Made by a program: the position numbers and the translations under genes | Notes under the pieces: model-generated | What the model saw: the letters and a program-made list of their open reading frames with translations, nothing else | What the model was told of the DNA's origin: nothing | Databases searched by the model: none | Part shown: in pieces, positions 1-11,179 of the stretch | How the letters are laid out: every line of letters begins with the position of its first letter | Position numbering within the stretch: the stretch's first letter is position 1 | Assembly: GCA_021613375.1 (NCBI GenBank) | Contig: CM038704.1 | Coordinates: 8,280,091-8,344,090 of the forward strand | Length of the DNA: 64,000 bases | Reading direction: 5' to 3' | Source of the DNA: Megaleporinus macrocephalus | Taxonomy: Eukaryota; Chordata; Actinopteri; Characiformes; Anostomidae

Positions 1-754
1 TGATTTGGTAACTGCTAAATATTACTGCTTAAACTGAGACGGGAGTCTGTCAGCACACAAAGATTAAATTCTAGTTCTTTAGGTTTCAGGCTTGTTAATC
101 CAGATATGCAGATAGTCTGTGTCAGAATGAATCCTTATGTATTGACTATTGAAACGATTGACATTTGTAAACACTTGCAGTCGGGAACATATTTACAAAC
201 TACTTTTGTTCATTAAGTAAAAAAATGAATTAAAATAATTAAGGTCAAAAACAAGATTTTTAATGAACACTCTGAACATTAAATAATGAAAAACGGATTT
301 TAAGAGATTTATCACAGATATATACACATACAGTAACATAGGAAATGAATATGACTCAAGTTTGTTGCATGTCATGCAAAGGGGTTTACTTGCTACTGCT
401 TGTGCATCAAGAGTGAATGAGCCATTTGTGTATATATAATAGATTATATAATGAGCTGTATATAAGCTGCCTCTTTGCATATTGATCTGTGTTGGGAAAG
501 CTTGTATGATAATACTATACAACTTTAAAATAATCAGTGAAATGTGAACCTAATGAGAAACTGTAGACTCAGTTTATATCACAATACCTACATTTAGAGT
601 TATACATTCAACCTAATGAGAAACTGCAGAACTCAAATATGATTGGGACAGGAGTCTATCAGTACACAGATATAAGGTGTTAGTAGGTTAATGCAATACA
701 ACACCAGCTATTGACATATCGAGGAATTTGAGCTCTGTGCAGTGAAACACTGAC

Positions 755-755
<1 letters not shown>
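1..755. other. AT-rich intergenic stretch with short direct repeats
   Basis: No gene is recognised. Two short segments recur: cctaatgagaaactg at 549-563 and 612-626, and a gggagtctgtcagcacaca-like segment near 42-60 that reappears near 648-667. These look like remnants of a small internal duplication. The minus-strand open frame at 193-522 has no recognisable domain. Confidence 0.4.
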
Positions 756-788
<33 letters not shown>

Positions 789-930
789 TAGGGGGCAGTG
801 ATCGCCCAGGGAGCAGTTGGAGGTTAGGTCTCTTCTTAGGGCATTGCAGTCATGTCCCATTGGTTTATGAGATGGGACCAGCGACCTTCCATCAGAAGGT
901 TGGTTTCCGAACCTCCGGCCCCATAATTGC
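756..930 (-). repeat. tRNA-derived SINE (family S1) with TA/CA tail
   Basis: The segment begins with a (TA)n(CA)n tract and then ctagggggcagtgatcgcc. It reads as the reverse complement of the plus-strand SINE at 20318-20512, which has a tRNA-like B box. Other copies lie at 28543, 31170 and 38400. The simple repeat sits at the SINE 3' end. The family name is not assigned. Confidence 0.6.
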
Positions 931-3229
931 AGAGCAAGAGCCATTTGGCATTGAAGGCTGTTTAAACTGTAGAGACATGATCTGGAACTGACTGTGGAAT
1001 AGATCATAATCGTCTGTGCAAACTTCAACTCTATCTGATGCTGTCTGTCAACTGGTTTCATTTAAGAGCAGCATGTTTACTAGTTACCTTAGGCAGGACT
1101 TACTGACTAACTAGTGAAATCAAAGATACAAGATACATTTCCATGTTCCTAAACAAGTTATTTTCTGTTTCTTGATTTACAGTCTTTTAGAGTGGTTTAG
1201 TGTGAGAGCTCTTTATTTATTGAGTGAAATGTGCTCAGAATGGGGGTGATAGGAACCAGATGTCTAGGCATTCTTTAGTCACTTCTTTGTTTTCAACTAT
1301 CCTACCATCATTAACCTTACAGATAAAAACTCCCCACGAATAAAGTGTAGTAGTCTGTACAAACAGCCCACTGGTCGACCATTTGTGCTTTGTGCCTGTA
1401 TATATCCTCGTAAGACCTGATATTTCATTTTTGTCCTCTGGAGGGGACATGAGTCTTCAAAAGATATTTCAAAGACTAAATAAGGTACCATGTAGAGGAC
1501 ATCCTGGTCTTTCCAATGATGTATTATGTGTTGGGGTGGGTCATTCACAACAGAAGCTCTGCCTTTTTAAATATGGCTGCCTCTCAGTAATCACATTTTA
1601 TGGGAGCAAGAGAGATAAGCTGTCAAATAATATGAATTTATTATGTTTCTAAAGTCTGTTATCGCTGTAGTTTAGGTATAAAACTGTTGTACCTAGTTCT
1701 CAAAGCCCTTTTTATAGATGTTTAAATGTAACAAATGTTTAACTACTTAACAGTATACTTTGTTTTGATGTCCCTTGTAGTGGAGACATTGTAACTTCAT
1801 ATGATTTTATATAAAAATTAATGGTGTCACAGGTGATAGGAATTTGACTGAGGCAGAGATAAATTTGCAACATGTAAGCTCTGTAAACATGTAAATTAAT
1901 TACTAATTTAATTTATTCCTAATTTATTAGAAAATGTTACATAATCTATTTAAAAATAGAACATTAAAATGAAATGGACTAAGAGAAGTTGGGTACTACG
2001 TGTGGAAAGTGTGAAACTTTGGCTCAAGGTTTGGAGTGATTTAACACAGGTTTAGCTAGTGTGCCTAAAAACTGTTTAAACCTGGATTTTTTATTTATTT
2101 ATTTATTTTTTAATCAAAGTAACTAACATTTGGAATGGGCTATTATTTGTTTCTGTTTATGTTCATATACAGTGCCTTTTTTGAAATATTTCTTATACTG
2201 CCAAAAGTGGAAATGGTATAAAAAAGGTAAACAATGTTTGTTTACTCAGTTTTCATTTACATTATTTTCTATGATTGAGTTGGTGCTGATGTTGTAGAAG
2301 GGTTTTGGGGCTGATGCAGAACAGAAGACAAGAAATATGTCATCAACAATGTCCTGATGTCCACTATAAAGGACATTCCATTAAAAAAATAAAATAAAAT
2401 GTGTTTTTCCAAAAAAAAAATCACAGTGACATGTTTGTAGTAGACTTATTTTATGTTGAAATTACTGAAATTCTAAAACTTAATTTTTTCTGGGTCTCAG
2501 GAGGACATGGGAAGCTATTGGTATAGCAATCTAAACTTTAATGAGAACCCTCAATCACTTTCCTTTTCCACTTTTACCTTGTATTGTAATTTTTCTCTTT
2601 TTCCTTGAAGATGTGATTCACAGACCTATATACTGTATATGACCTTACACACAAAACCTACAGTAGTACATTTACACAAAACCGAACTGTTAAACATGCT
2701 GGTGCACATGGGATGTGATGGTTCTGTAAGCACGGCTGTTGAACTGTGCAGGACAAACACGCTCAGTATACATTTTAGGACATCCTCAGACTACAGCTTC
2801 AGAATTCAGACATGAGGAATAAATACTTTCAGTCTAAGCTCTTATATAACAGAACATCAGGTTACACATCAGCCAAATGATAAAAAATTGCTACATCACT
2901 CTTTCCTTCATTACTCTGGCCAATCACAGTCTGCCAATCCCAGACGCTGACGTTTCAGCGCTGTCCTTCGCACCGCTAGTTGAGTTCTGGTCCTGTTTCC
3001 TATATCCAGCAGGATCTGTCAGGGTTTGAAAGCTTTAAGACTTGGTCCTAGGATGTACCCTTCTCCAAAGACTTCTTATTTATTACAAATTATTATCATT
3101 CAAACTATTCAACTCATAGACATTAAAATATAATTTCCATTTTTTTGACTCTTTCAGGGAGAAATGCTGGTCTTTATTACCAAACAATGATCTGTGCTTT
3201 CAATGTATACTTTTACTTGACAAATATGA
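931..3229. other. intergenic, no gene recognised
   Basis: AT-rich sequence with homopolymer runs near 2090-2110 and 2385-2420. Two overlapping open frames near 1297-1548 (minus) and 1383-1652 (plus) were inspected; neither shows a domain I recognise. An A-rich region after gtccactataaaggacatt near 2360 may be the tail of an old retroelement, but this is weak. Confidence 0.4.
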
Positions 3230-3990
3230 AGCTTCAACCTTAATCTGGCTTTAATCCCAATCCTAAACTAAATCTCAGCCTAAAACCTAAATCCAACTCT
3301 CCCCCTGGTCCTCATCCTAACCACTGTAGTCCAAGTCCTGGTTGATTAATACCTTATACCACTGTCTGTTAACAATTTATACATCTGTAGATAATCTACA
3401 GGGGGCTACAGTGTCCTGTTCAACCAAAGAGAGAGCATTTTAAAATATTTGAATTATTATTATTACAAGCTTTTCATTATTGCTATTGCTAAATCCACAT
3501 ATTATCAATCCACACCCTGATGTTTGTTACCTGAAAATATCCTGTGGCCTCCAGTGACCTCTTTCATGGACGGCCTGCTCTGAGAACCCAGCAGGTGCTG
3601 TCTGGGAGTTTTGTGTATGTAAATGCACATATACATGTACACAAACATTCACAAATGTGTGTACGAAGCATGTTGAGGTGTGAAGCATGTGATCCAGTGC
3701 AGCTGAATGTGGTCTGTGTTCAGTTTTAGGAGGTCAGAGCAGTTATTAGGGGAAGAGGAGGGAACGACAGTCACCTCGCTCTCGGCTGGCGGGACTCATC
3801 TGGGACGGGGCAGGAGTAGCACTTCCTCGGGGCTGAGCCTTCTTTGTCGTCTGTTTTTCAGCTTACTGACGCACAGCTCGACTTCTTCCATCACCAGGAT
3901 ACTTTTATAGAATCTGGCTGCGCAGAAGAACTTTCGCTATGAGATGAAGTCATACAGGCACTGAGATCATTACCGAAGAGTCACATGAAT
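3230..3990 (-). repeat. R1 repeat copy 1 (possible LTR-retrotransposon 5' internal region)
   Basis: This block recurs at 37430-38115 and 50510-51400. Shared landmarks are a cctaa-rich stretch, a cctgctctgagaa segment, gtatgtaaatgcacatatac, and an end near 3905. Read on the minus strand, copies 2 and 3 begin just after an LTR-like end followed by tggtgtcagaagtgga (copy 2) or a variant of it (copy 3), which resembles a tRNA primer-binding site. They then enter a short Lys-Leu-Glu-Glu-rich frame that could be the start of gag. The retroelement reading is inference; the three-fold repetition is visible directly. Confidence 0.5.
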
Positions 3991-4092
3991 CAACAACCCT
4001 GCAACAGAGGAGTCTGAAGACCCCTCAGCGGCCAAAAGATCAGCAGACAAAGAAAGAAGAACAGAAACAGTGTTCATTCGTTTATACCATCA

Positions 4093-4322
4093 TATCGTTG
4101 TTGTCCAAAGAACTTTTTAATTTTTATTTTTCTACATCACTTGAATGCCTCAGCTGATATTTACCTTGTGTATACATTGTGCTATAATTTACAAGAGTAA
4201 TGTTTCAAAACTGCTTGGGGAAAATCTCTGGTTCCATTGACTTACATTTGAAAGTGAAGACGTTTTTAGCCTCTCCTGTAAAGTTTTTTTTTTTGAGATA
4301 CATATGTTTTTTTGTGATGGTG
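4093..4322. mobile_element. MITE family M1, copy 1
   Basis: Starts tatcgttgttgtccaaagaa and carries the family interior (ggttccattgacttacat, then ctcctgtaaagtt). Other copies begin ctgtccaaagaaaa and end ttttctttggacagcgatgata, so the termini are inverted repeats. No coding capacity. The superfamily cannot be assigned without defining target duplications. Confidence 0.6.
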
Positions 4323-5690
4323 TGCGGCCGAGATCACCTACTTGCCTACTACTCCGTAGGCCAAAGCAGTAGGCAGGCATGGCTAGTATGTCTGAATACT
4401 CAACATTCATCGAGTAGTAATGCGAAAGTTACCCGGATGACCTACTGAATCGGGAGACATTATTAAGTATGTGACCACAGCACACTGTCCTATCCCATGA
4501 TTCACCAGGAGCTGCGGATGAGTTCAAGTGGAGTAAACAACGGAGGAAAGTGGTACGTCGGCTGTGTGTGTGTAGCTACTACTGGGGATCTAGCTGCTAC
4601 AGGAGTTAGACCTACTTCTGAGGTAAAAATAATTAAATTCCTTCTGATTCGTCTTCTCCGGGTTACAGCGAGACACCGTCTGAGTACAGATTCAGACAAA
4701 AACGCAGCTCAGAGTCACGAACAGTCTCTAAATCTGTCAGTAAACGAGCTTTAAATGACTAGTGGGACGTTTACAGTGGTGGTGTGACGTCACAGGACAT
4801 CAATTAGATGGTATATGTCAGAGGTCACTAATAGGAGGGCCGCGGTCCGGATCCGGACCGAGACGTTGTCCAATGCGGACCCAAATTCATAAACTACTGA
4901 GAATTATTTCATTTTGACTGTGTTTATTTTAAATGGTGGAGCTTTTCTTGTCTTTACGGTATACAGGCTTTATGACGCAATGAATGCATCACGTGTGCTG
5001 TAAGATCACCGAAGGCTCCTCAACCAATCAAATCAGTGCACATTGGGGCATGCGGCGTGCACACAGGTGAGCAGCTGGAGACTAAAGTGAGTCAGAAAGA
5101 ATAAGGAGCTCTAAAAACTGAAAAGTGAACAGAGAAAACTGAGTGTTTAACAGGAACGGTTCTGGAATGGACCTGCTCGTCTAGTTTTGGAGAACACCGC
5201 TCTGTACAGCCAACATGTTAATCTGTGAAGCTGAGTTAACAAGAAGACACATGTTTTATTAATTTTCTCTATAAATAAACACTAAGATCCACTTTTTTTC
5301 AAAAGAATTCTGTTTTTTCAATGTAGCCCTTGTTCCAGTTCAGCATTTAAACAGTAAATATACTGAACGGTATGTGTGATGTGTTGGTGTTTCAGTAGCT
5401 AATGGTATAAGATGCTGATACTAGACTACTTCAGTAAACAGGATACACCACTGAACCATAACACACATTAGAAATTATGACGGTCCGGACCTTGACCTGA
5501 GGAAATCTCCTCTAACTGGACCTTAATGAACTCTAAATAAACACCCCTGGTATATGTAGTGCATCCGAGATTGCATGCATACTAAACTCTCGTGTACTGA
5601 AACAGCCTACTAGTCTACCACTCAAGCAGTACGTACTGACTCCAACCTGGTACCTACTGACCTAGTAGGCAATTTTGAATGCACACATTG
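4323..5690. mobile_element. older DNA-transposon-like repeat split by a hAT insertion
   Basis: The left part (about 4335-4810) contains cctactactccgtaggcca and tactgaatcgggagac. The right part (about 5558-5670) ends cctagtaggcaattttgaatg. Both halves carry the tactgcctagtaggc-type motifs of one repeat, and the complete element 4819-5549 with its target duplication lies between them. Boundaries are approximate. The open frames at 4497-4754 and 4502-4699 are not recognisable. Confidence 0.4.
4819..5549. mobile_element. non-autonomous hAT-type element with 8-bp target duplication
   Basis: The element runs cagaggtcactaatagg ... aataaacacccctg. It is flanked by a perfect 8-bp direct repeat, gtatatgt (4811-4818 and 5550-5557). 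Both ends carry a cagRGGTg-type terminus, and the inner ends share a gtccggacc segment. An 8-bp duplication with CAGNGG termini is the usual hAT signature. No transposase frame is present across 731 bp. Confidence 0.75.
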
Positions 5691-6067
5691 TCACACGCAA
5701 GTAAAATCCTGTGCAAGATTTTTCAATGCACACTAGAAAGCTACAACAACAGAGACCTGATAAATGTGCAGGCAGAATTCAGAAAAGGCAGAAGAACCAG
5801 AGATATCACTGCTGATCACTGCGCTGATCATTGAAAAAGCCATGGAGTTCAGCAAAGCCATCAGCTAAGCAGTATTATGAAATGTAGCTGCTGGAGAAAA
5901 GCTTTCATCAAGCTAGAGTAACTTCAGGCATGCTACAGTATTGAGGTGTAGGCTGTGACATTAGCAGCCTCACAGTGTTAACATAGCTGGAGCTGCTGAA
6001 CTCTGTGCTCAGCAATCAGCGTTTATTCCTGAAATATTACTTACACAATGAAAAGTAAAGACTCCAC
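5691..6067. other. intergenic, no gene recognised
   Basis: A short stretch between two DNA elements. It holds a gctgatcactgcgctgatcat-like local repeat near 5810 and nothing else that I can identify. Confidence 0.35.
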
Positions 6068-7313
6068 TAGGACTGAGTGATATAACAATAATTGTCGTGA
6101 AATAACGTTTCCTTGATAGAACTATAAGACGTAGTCGATAGAAAGTCGATAGAATTAAGTTCAGTCCATGTTTTAAGGAGACAACACGCACAGTCAATGA
6201 GAATGAGAATAGCGCCGCTCCAAACCAATCAGGTGGCTGAAACAGAGTTCCAGCCATTTCATGTTTGGTTGAAGCAAGTGTAGACGTAGCTGCAGCTTCA
6301 CCCACCTGCTAGTAATTTTGTTACTACGACAGAAAACGTTAACTACTACTGAAAGAAACATGATACATGTGTTAATAATCTTAAAATAATCTGCTAAGAT
6401 AAGAACAAGTAAACAGGTGCTGTCTTGCTGTGTTGACAAAGTGCTATGGGATGTTAGTGCTCGGGTCAGTTCTACTGTTGTGATCGTCTCCGCTGACAGA
6501 GCGTTTCTGTGTGAAACACTCCCACAGCTTGCACACGAGCGACTGTTTGCTTCTTTCAGTAGGCGCGGCTGTTCCCACCCTGAATAGAGGAAATAAAAGA
6601 CCACAGTAACACCAGTGCATTTTCCCCATGGATGGCTTTATCTCGAATGAGGAAAAGTCCGCGGTTGCGCCCTACTGCCTAAATTAAGAACACTATCATC
6701 AGGACTACTGGTAGATTTCAGACTGAATGGAGCAGCCATGCGATGTACTTGCAAATGATTATTTTTACAAATTTTGATTATATTTACAAATCGTTTCTTT
6801 CTTTTTTTTCCACATGAATCACATGACAATAATTCCAGTTACTGGACATTTTATATAGCATTTTTTCACTCTGTCACACCGTAGCAACGCATCGACGCAC
6901 GTTATGCTATTCGACAATTTCGTAATCGATAAAGATAAATATATATACTGTAGGAGTACAAGTGAGAACGCTGAGGCAAAGTTGACTTTATAAGCAAAAA
7001 TCCCGAGTAGGAAACTTTATTTTCTACCGAAAACAGAATCGCTAAACCAGCTCCCCATTAGAGCCCACAGAGAGTCGACACCGCTATGAGTGAACAGCCC
7101 AAACTTATATATGTGTGTGTGTGTTTAATTTATTTGAAATACAGTTGTGTAATGTTCTCAAAAAAACAATTTAACCAAATTTTTACCTAGTGATATCTTC
7201 ACTTCTCACTTAAAGTAAAAAGGATATAGTGATTTGATTTATATCGTGATATATATTGACATCGACTGATATGAAAAAATTATACGATTTTTTTCCCATA
7301 TCGCCCAGCCCTA
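6068..7313. mobile_element. hAT-type element with perfect 8-bp target duplication
   Basis: The left end is taggactgagtgatat and the right end, reversed, is tagggctgggcgatatgg. Both are flanked by the identical octamer gactccac (6060-6067 and 7314-7321). The interior shares gagaatagcgccgc and flanking sequence, in opposite orientation, with the partial copy near 42075-42920. Several minus-strand frames (6009-6829) are broken and show no transposase signature I can defend, so the copy is called non-autonomous or decayed. Confidence 0.75.
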
Positions 7314-7559
7314 GACTCCACCTAAAACTTCTTTTTATTTTATCCTACAAGTGAGTTTTGTTTTTTTTTTACATGCAAACAAAGTGAAGATTGTTGAACA
7401 ATTAATATCTCTAAATTACAGTCTAGCTTTCCTAAATGGGTTTCCGAAAGAGGAACAGCTCAATTCACCATGTGACATTAAAAAGTATCATAGGAATGTG
7501 TTTAAAACTTAAAAGAGTAGGGTTTACAGTTTACCACAGGCTTGTAAACTGAGTGTGGT
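7314..7559. other. intergenic, no gene recognised
   Basis: Low-complexity AT-rich sequence following the hAT insertion; nothing identifiable. Confidence 0.3.
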
Positions 7560-7960
7560 GCTCTGTTTTCCTGTCTGTACCTACAACAGACGTCTACAAA
7601 CCTATGAGAGAACTGAAGATCATTATTGAGTGAAGAATTTTAAGTGGAATTTCATCATTTAAAAAAATGTTCCTGCACAATTCCGTGATTGAGATCATTC
7701 AGAGTGGGTTTGGTGTGAATCGGTTAAGTCTTAATTATGGTAAAATAGTAATAACTCTGATATAATAGTTTCTTTTGGGACTATTTTGCCTGCACGTATC
7801 CCTCCGCCATGAATAAGGCCAAAATCCTCTGAAAACTATAGTAAAACCAGGCAGTGTATTTTTTTTTATAACCTTTTCATGTACTAACTGTTATGTGAGG
7901 GAGCTTTTAGAGGTAGACATCAGGTTCCATTCATTACCACTGTGAAAAGGTTAAGTCCTC
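7560..7960 (+). repeat. gene-less copy of the D8C-gene promoter-proximal region
   Basis: The segment around 7908-7955 (gggagcttttagaggt, then ttccattcattaccactgtga) closely matches the regions about 200-310 bp upstream of the ATGs of copies A (17501-17550) and B (40611-40655). A gggactattttg ... cgtatccctcc segment near 7776-7808 also recurs near 52336-52390. No signal-peptide or D8C exon follows. This looks like the stump of an additional tandem copy. Confidence 0.5.
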
Positions 7961-8199
7961 AAGTTTTAACAGAAAAGTGGACTTTTTTTTGTCACTGCTA
8001 TTCAGAGTTGAATTTCTTTCAATCACATCTGTCTGTTCGGTATGTTATCAAAGCCTCTACATAATTACTTCTGCAGAGAAATGTAATTTAGCACTGGCTG
8101 ATTCTGCAGGAGAAGTAAGTATATAATGTTGCTCTGTCACTTTATCAAATCCTATATTTCTATATCAGGATGAGAGAGCAGTTTAGAGACAGGGATTAT

Positions 8200-9475
8200 T
8201 TTTAGAAGGCAGGCTCTGCTTTTACAAGGAGCTCAATCAGTGAGGCATGCAAATCTGCAGCTGCATGCTGCTCTTAATGTTGATATTGGTTAGTTTAAAA
8301 TGTGTTCATGCTTAGTTGTGGTTTACGGTCTTTTATGGATGGATTAGTGTGGGTTTAGTGTTCACCATCAGTAGGTGCTGTACGGCTAAAGGTGACTTTC
8401 CTCACTATTCTCTTTTCTGCTCGGTTCAATGAAAGAGCATTTACCTTGAGCAGAACAATGGTCTTCTCTGGATCTCCTTCTGTGCAGATGCTGCAATATT
8501 TACATGAAGCTTTTCTATAGGATGGTGAAAGTTTCTGGGAGGAGTGAAGGTCAGAAGGGGAATGACACACCCCCAATGTCCCCAACTCACACATACTGTC
8601 TTTTGTTCACAGTACTGTTTAAAAGATTTGGGGACATCATTATATTTAAAAGGCGTTTATTATTTTATTTATTTTCTAAATATTTAAACAGTATTAATAC
8701 ATTAAGTAGTGCTTTTCCATACATCAGTGTGTTTATTTAACCCTTTCCAAGCTTCTCCTTATATAAACAACCCAGTATTATTTACAGTTCTCATCTAATA
8801 CCTGCTTTGACTGCTCAGTACTTCATTAAGCTAAATCAAGATTGCTGCTGAAGGAACTGAATACATTCATACAATGTCTGGGGCGTCCAGGAGAAATCTG
8901 GAACCTAACTTTGTTCTTCAAACTGGAGCTCAAGATCTGATCTACTTCTCTCACAATAAGATATTCATGATACCTTGTATTGTGTGTATGGTTATTTACA
9001 TCTGTTCTAATCCGATCTGGTGTGCTTACTAGTGAACATACACTTAAGATAATCTATATTCTGGGTTGAAACCTATTCAAGATGTGTTCCTTTAATTACA
9101 GAGCAAGTTTTGTTCTGCACTACAGTTTGGAACGTTGGAATCACTTGTCATATTAATAAATGTTGTCTTTAATTAATAACTCATACAGAGTAGATTGAAG
9201 TTAACAATATTTAAGATGTTTTATTCAATACTTCAACAAGAAAACCATGTTACAGCATTGTTTTAGAACTATTTTATACATCAGCTTGTAAACAGTTGGG
9301 GTTATAATAAAAAAAAACAGCAAATGTAAACTTGTAAACATGTTTTACTTTTTAAAAATTGACCCCACTTGAGTTGTAGGTATGGAAAGATATTTCCCAG
9401 TCAAATGTCAGGTGTTCTAGGTATAAACAAATCCCGACTCAGCCTTTACTTTACATCCTTTAAACATAGGATTAA
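8200..9475 (+). repeat. gene-less copy of the D8C-gene upstream block (unit 0)
   Basis: Contains ttcaccatcagtaggtgctg at about 8359 and tatttacatgaagcttttct near 8496, then the ttcccagtcaaat motif near 9394. These come in the same order and spacing as upstream of A (16295, 17215), B (39355, 40163) and C (57945, 60093). A second repeat, L1-locus copy 1 (about 8630-9060), is inserted in the middle. Homology stops near 9480 where retroelement sequence begins, so the gene expected downstream is absent. Confidence 0.6.
8630..9060. repeat. dispersed repeat L, copy 1
   Basis: The core, ccaagcttctcctt through caatgtctggggcgtccagg and on to gatctggtgtgcttac, recurs at 29510-30050 and 45566-45890 with very high similarity. 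No coding potential. In this copy it interrupts the unit-0 upstream block, and in copy B it sits in intron 3, which suggests a mobile sequence. The termini are not defined. Confidence 0.55.
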
Positions 9476-9539
9476 ATCAATGTTCTTAGTTTTTTCCCCT
9501 GTTACAAAAACACACAACAGCTGTAGCTCACATCAGCCA

Positions 9540-11175
9540 TCAGGGTGGAGTTGGGGCACATTCTCCTCACTTCCAATGTCTTACTCGTAAACTGCTGTTA
9601 TGGGGCAGTCAGCACTTCCTGTCATTACCTGCATCCCAGGCTGCCTGAGCACAGATGTAGACAAGCTGTCAAGCTGTAACCCAGCACACAGAGAATGCTG
9701 TCTTCACCCCCACTTGGCTTTGGGTGAGATGCAGTAAGGCAACTTCAGATCTCCACAGGTCTTGTGCAAACACCCACTGCCCCACTATGTACTTATTTCT
9801 GCAGGACAGGTAGATACACTGGACCTTCCTGGGCTCAGTGTGTTGCCCTGTGACTCCCCCAACCCCCGCTTTATCTCCTCCACCCAAGCCAGAGTGAGGG
9901 AGCTGGGGCTGACAATCATTCCTATAACCCCAATGGCCCAAATCACCATGGCTGGCAGAGATAATGCCCTCTTCCATGCCCAGCCATGGACCGGACCATA
10001 CAGATCTTCTGTCATACGCAAACGAAGAAACACACCATCCTCACTCGGACCAGCTAGCGCTCTGGACCTGGTCCATCTAAGATCCAGCCTTAATGCACTA
10101 GAGCCACACCCTCGAGTCATGATTTAGAATGCAAGAGCCTCATCTACTGGGTCTCTGGGATATTGGGCAGCTGGTACCTTCTCAGTGTTCTGTCTCTGAT
10201 GATTTCTACAAGACTTTATGGATAAAGGTCAATCCTTTACCATTAAGCTCTATCTAGCACCCATCGCTGCATGTCCTCTTGGCTTTATCATTGCAGAAGT
10301 GGGTCAGCACCCCCTTATTTACAGATACATGAAGGGGGCTCACCAGTTAGTAGGTAGCTTCCCAGTTGGAACCACTCTTTGGAGCGTGTGGATCTTTTGA
10401 ATAAAACTTGTGTTGTTCCATATGGAGAGAGATTGGTCTCAAAACACCAGACGAATGTGTCCAAGATAATTCACTAATTGCGCACACATCACAAATGAGT
10501 TTCACTATTCACAAATAAATATACCCCAGTCTGTGTCTCACAGCTCACTATTTGTACAAATTCTGTTAAATTTATGAATACATATTTTTGATTTTCATAG
10601 ATGCATTATAATTTCTATGTGAAAATGAACACATTTGTCTATTTTCATTGCATATTTTCGATTTAATCAAATTTAAAATTTATTTATGAAGTCTTGTATC
10701 TGCATTTGTGGATCAAATGGATTTCAAGACTTTCGCTTCGTGTTTCGGAACAAGATCCACACGCAAATGCAGCTCCATTCACGAACGAGGCGAACAAGTG
10801 AACACGCTGCCGCTAGGGGGCGCTGCTAGGTTTGGTGGAATTGTGTAAGAGAAGAAGAAGCAGCAGTGCAGAGGTGGACTATACTGGCTATTTTTAAAAC
10901 TTTTTAAAATGCTTTAGTGGAGCTGATTGGCCAACTTCATCAGTTAACAGGTGTTGTGCCAAAATCTGACTCCCCACCAGAATCCGACTGCCCACCAGAC
11001 ACAGACTGGGATAGTGAAACTCATTTGTGATGTGTATGCAATTTGTGAATTGTCTTTTGCACATTTGTCAGGTGTTTTGAGACTAATCTCTTTCCACAGT
11101 TCCAAGTCAGTGTGATCATTGACTCACGCTACCTGGAGATGATTGTGGAAGGCTTTTGCAAACCCAACCCTCTTG
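9540..11175 (+). mobile_element. DIRS-type retrotransposon, part 1 (RNase H end and tyrosine recombinase N-terminus), decayed
   Basis: Broken plus-strand frames resemble DIRS pol. One stretch near 9880-9970 reads like the QARVRELGLTIIPITP block that follows RNase H in fish DIRS elements. A stretch at 10218-10370 carries the VGQHPLIYRYMKGAHQL block typical of the DIRS tyrosine recombinase N-terminal region. After the 678-bp insertion (10421-11098) the recombinase resumes as RYLEMIVEGFCKPNPL (about 11120-11170). Stops and frameshifts mean it is not functional. The recombinase C-terminus is at 15565-16000, so later insertions split the element. Family assignment rests on remembered motif patterns. 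Confidence 0.6.
10421..11098. mobile_element. DNA transposon remnant with long terminal inverted repeats
   Basis: The left end (tatggagagagattggtctc, then aaaacacc...) matches the reverse complement of the right end over roughly 75 bp with few mismatches, including cacatcacaaatgagtttcac in both arms. It is flanked by gttcca on both sides (10415-10420 and 11099-11104). No transposase is visible. It interrupts the DIRS recombinase frame and is therefore younger than that element. Confidence 0.7.
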
Positions 11176-11179
11176 TAAA

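Noticed and set aside
1235..1652. Overlapping frames on both strands that look gene-like
   Set aside because: No domain recognised, no splice-supported extension and no second copy; left as intergenic.
3240..3330. Telomere-like CCTAA-rich stretch (also 37560-37680 and 50510-50590)
   Set aside because: Too irregular for an interstitial telomere; it is simply part of the R1 repeat.
3544..3910. Two overlapping plus-strand frames in the R1 block
   Set aside because: Frames are not kept in the other two R1 copies; the minus-strand frame is the conserved one.
4497..4754. 85-codon frame with overlapping antisense frame
   Set aside because: Inside a DNA-transposon-like repeat; no recognisable motif.
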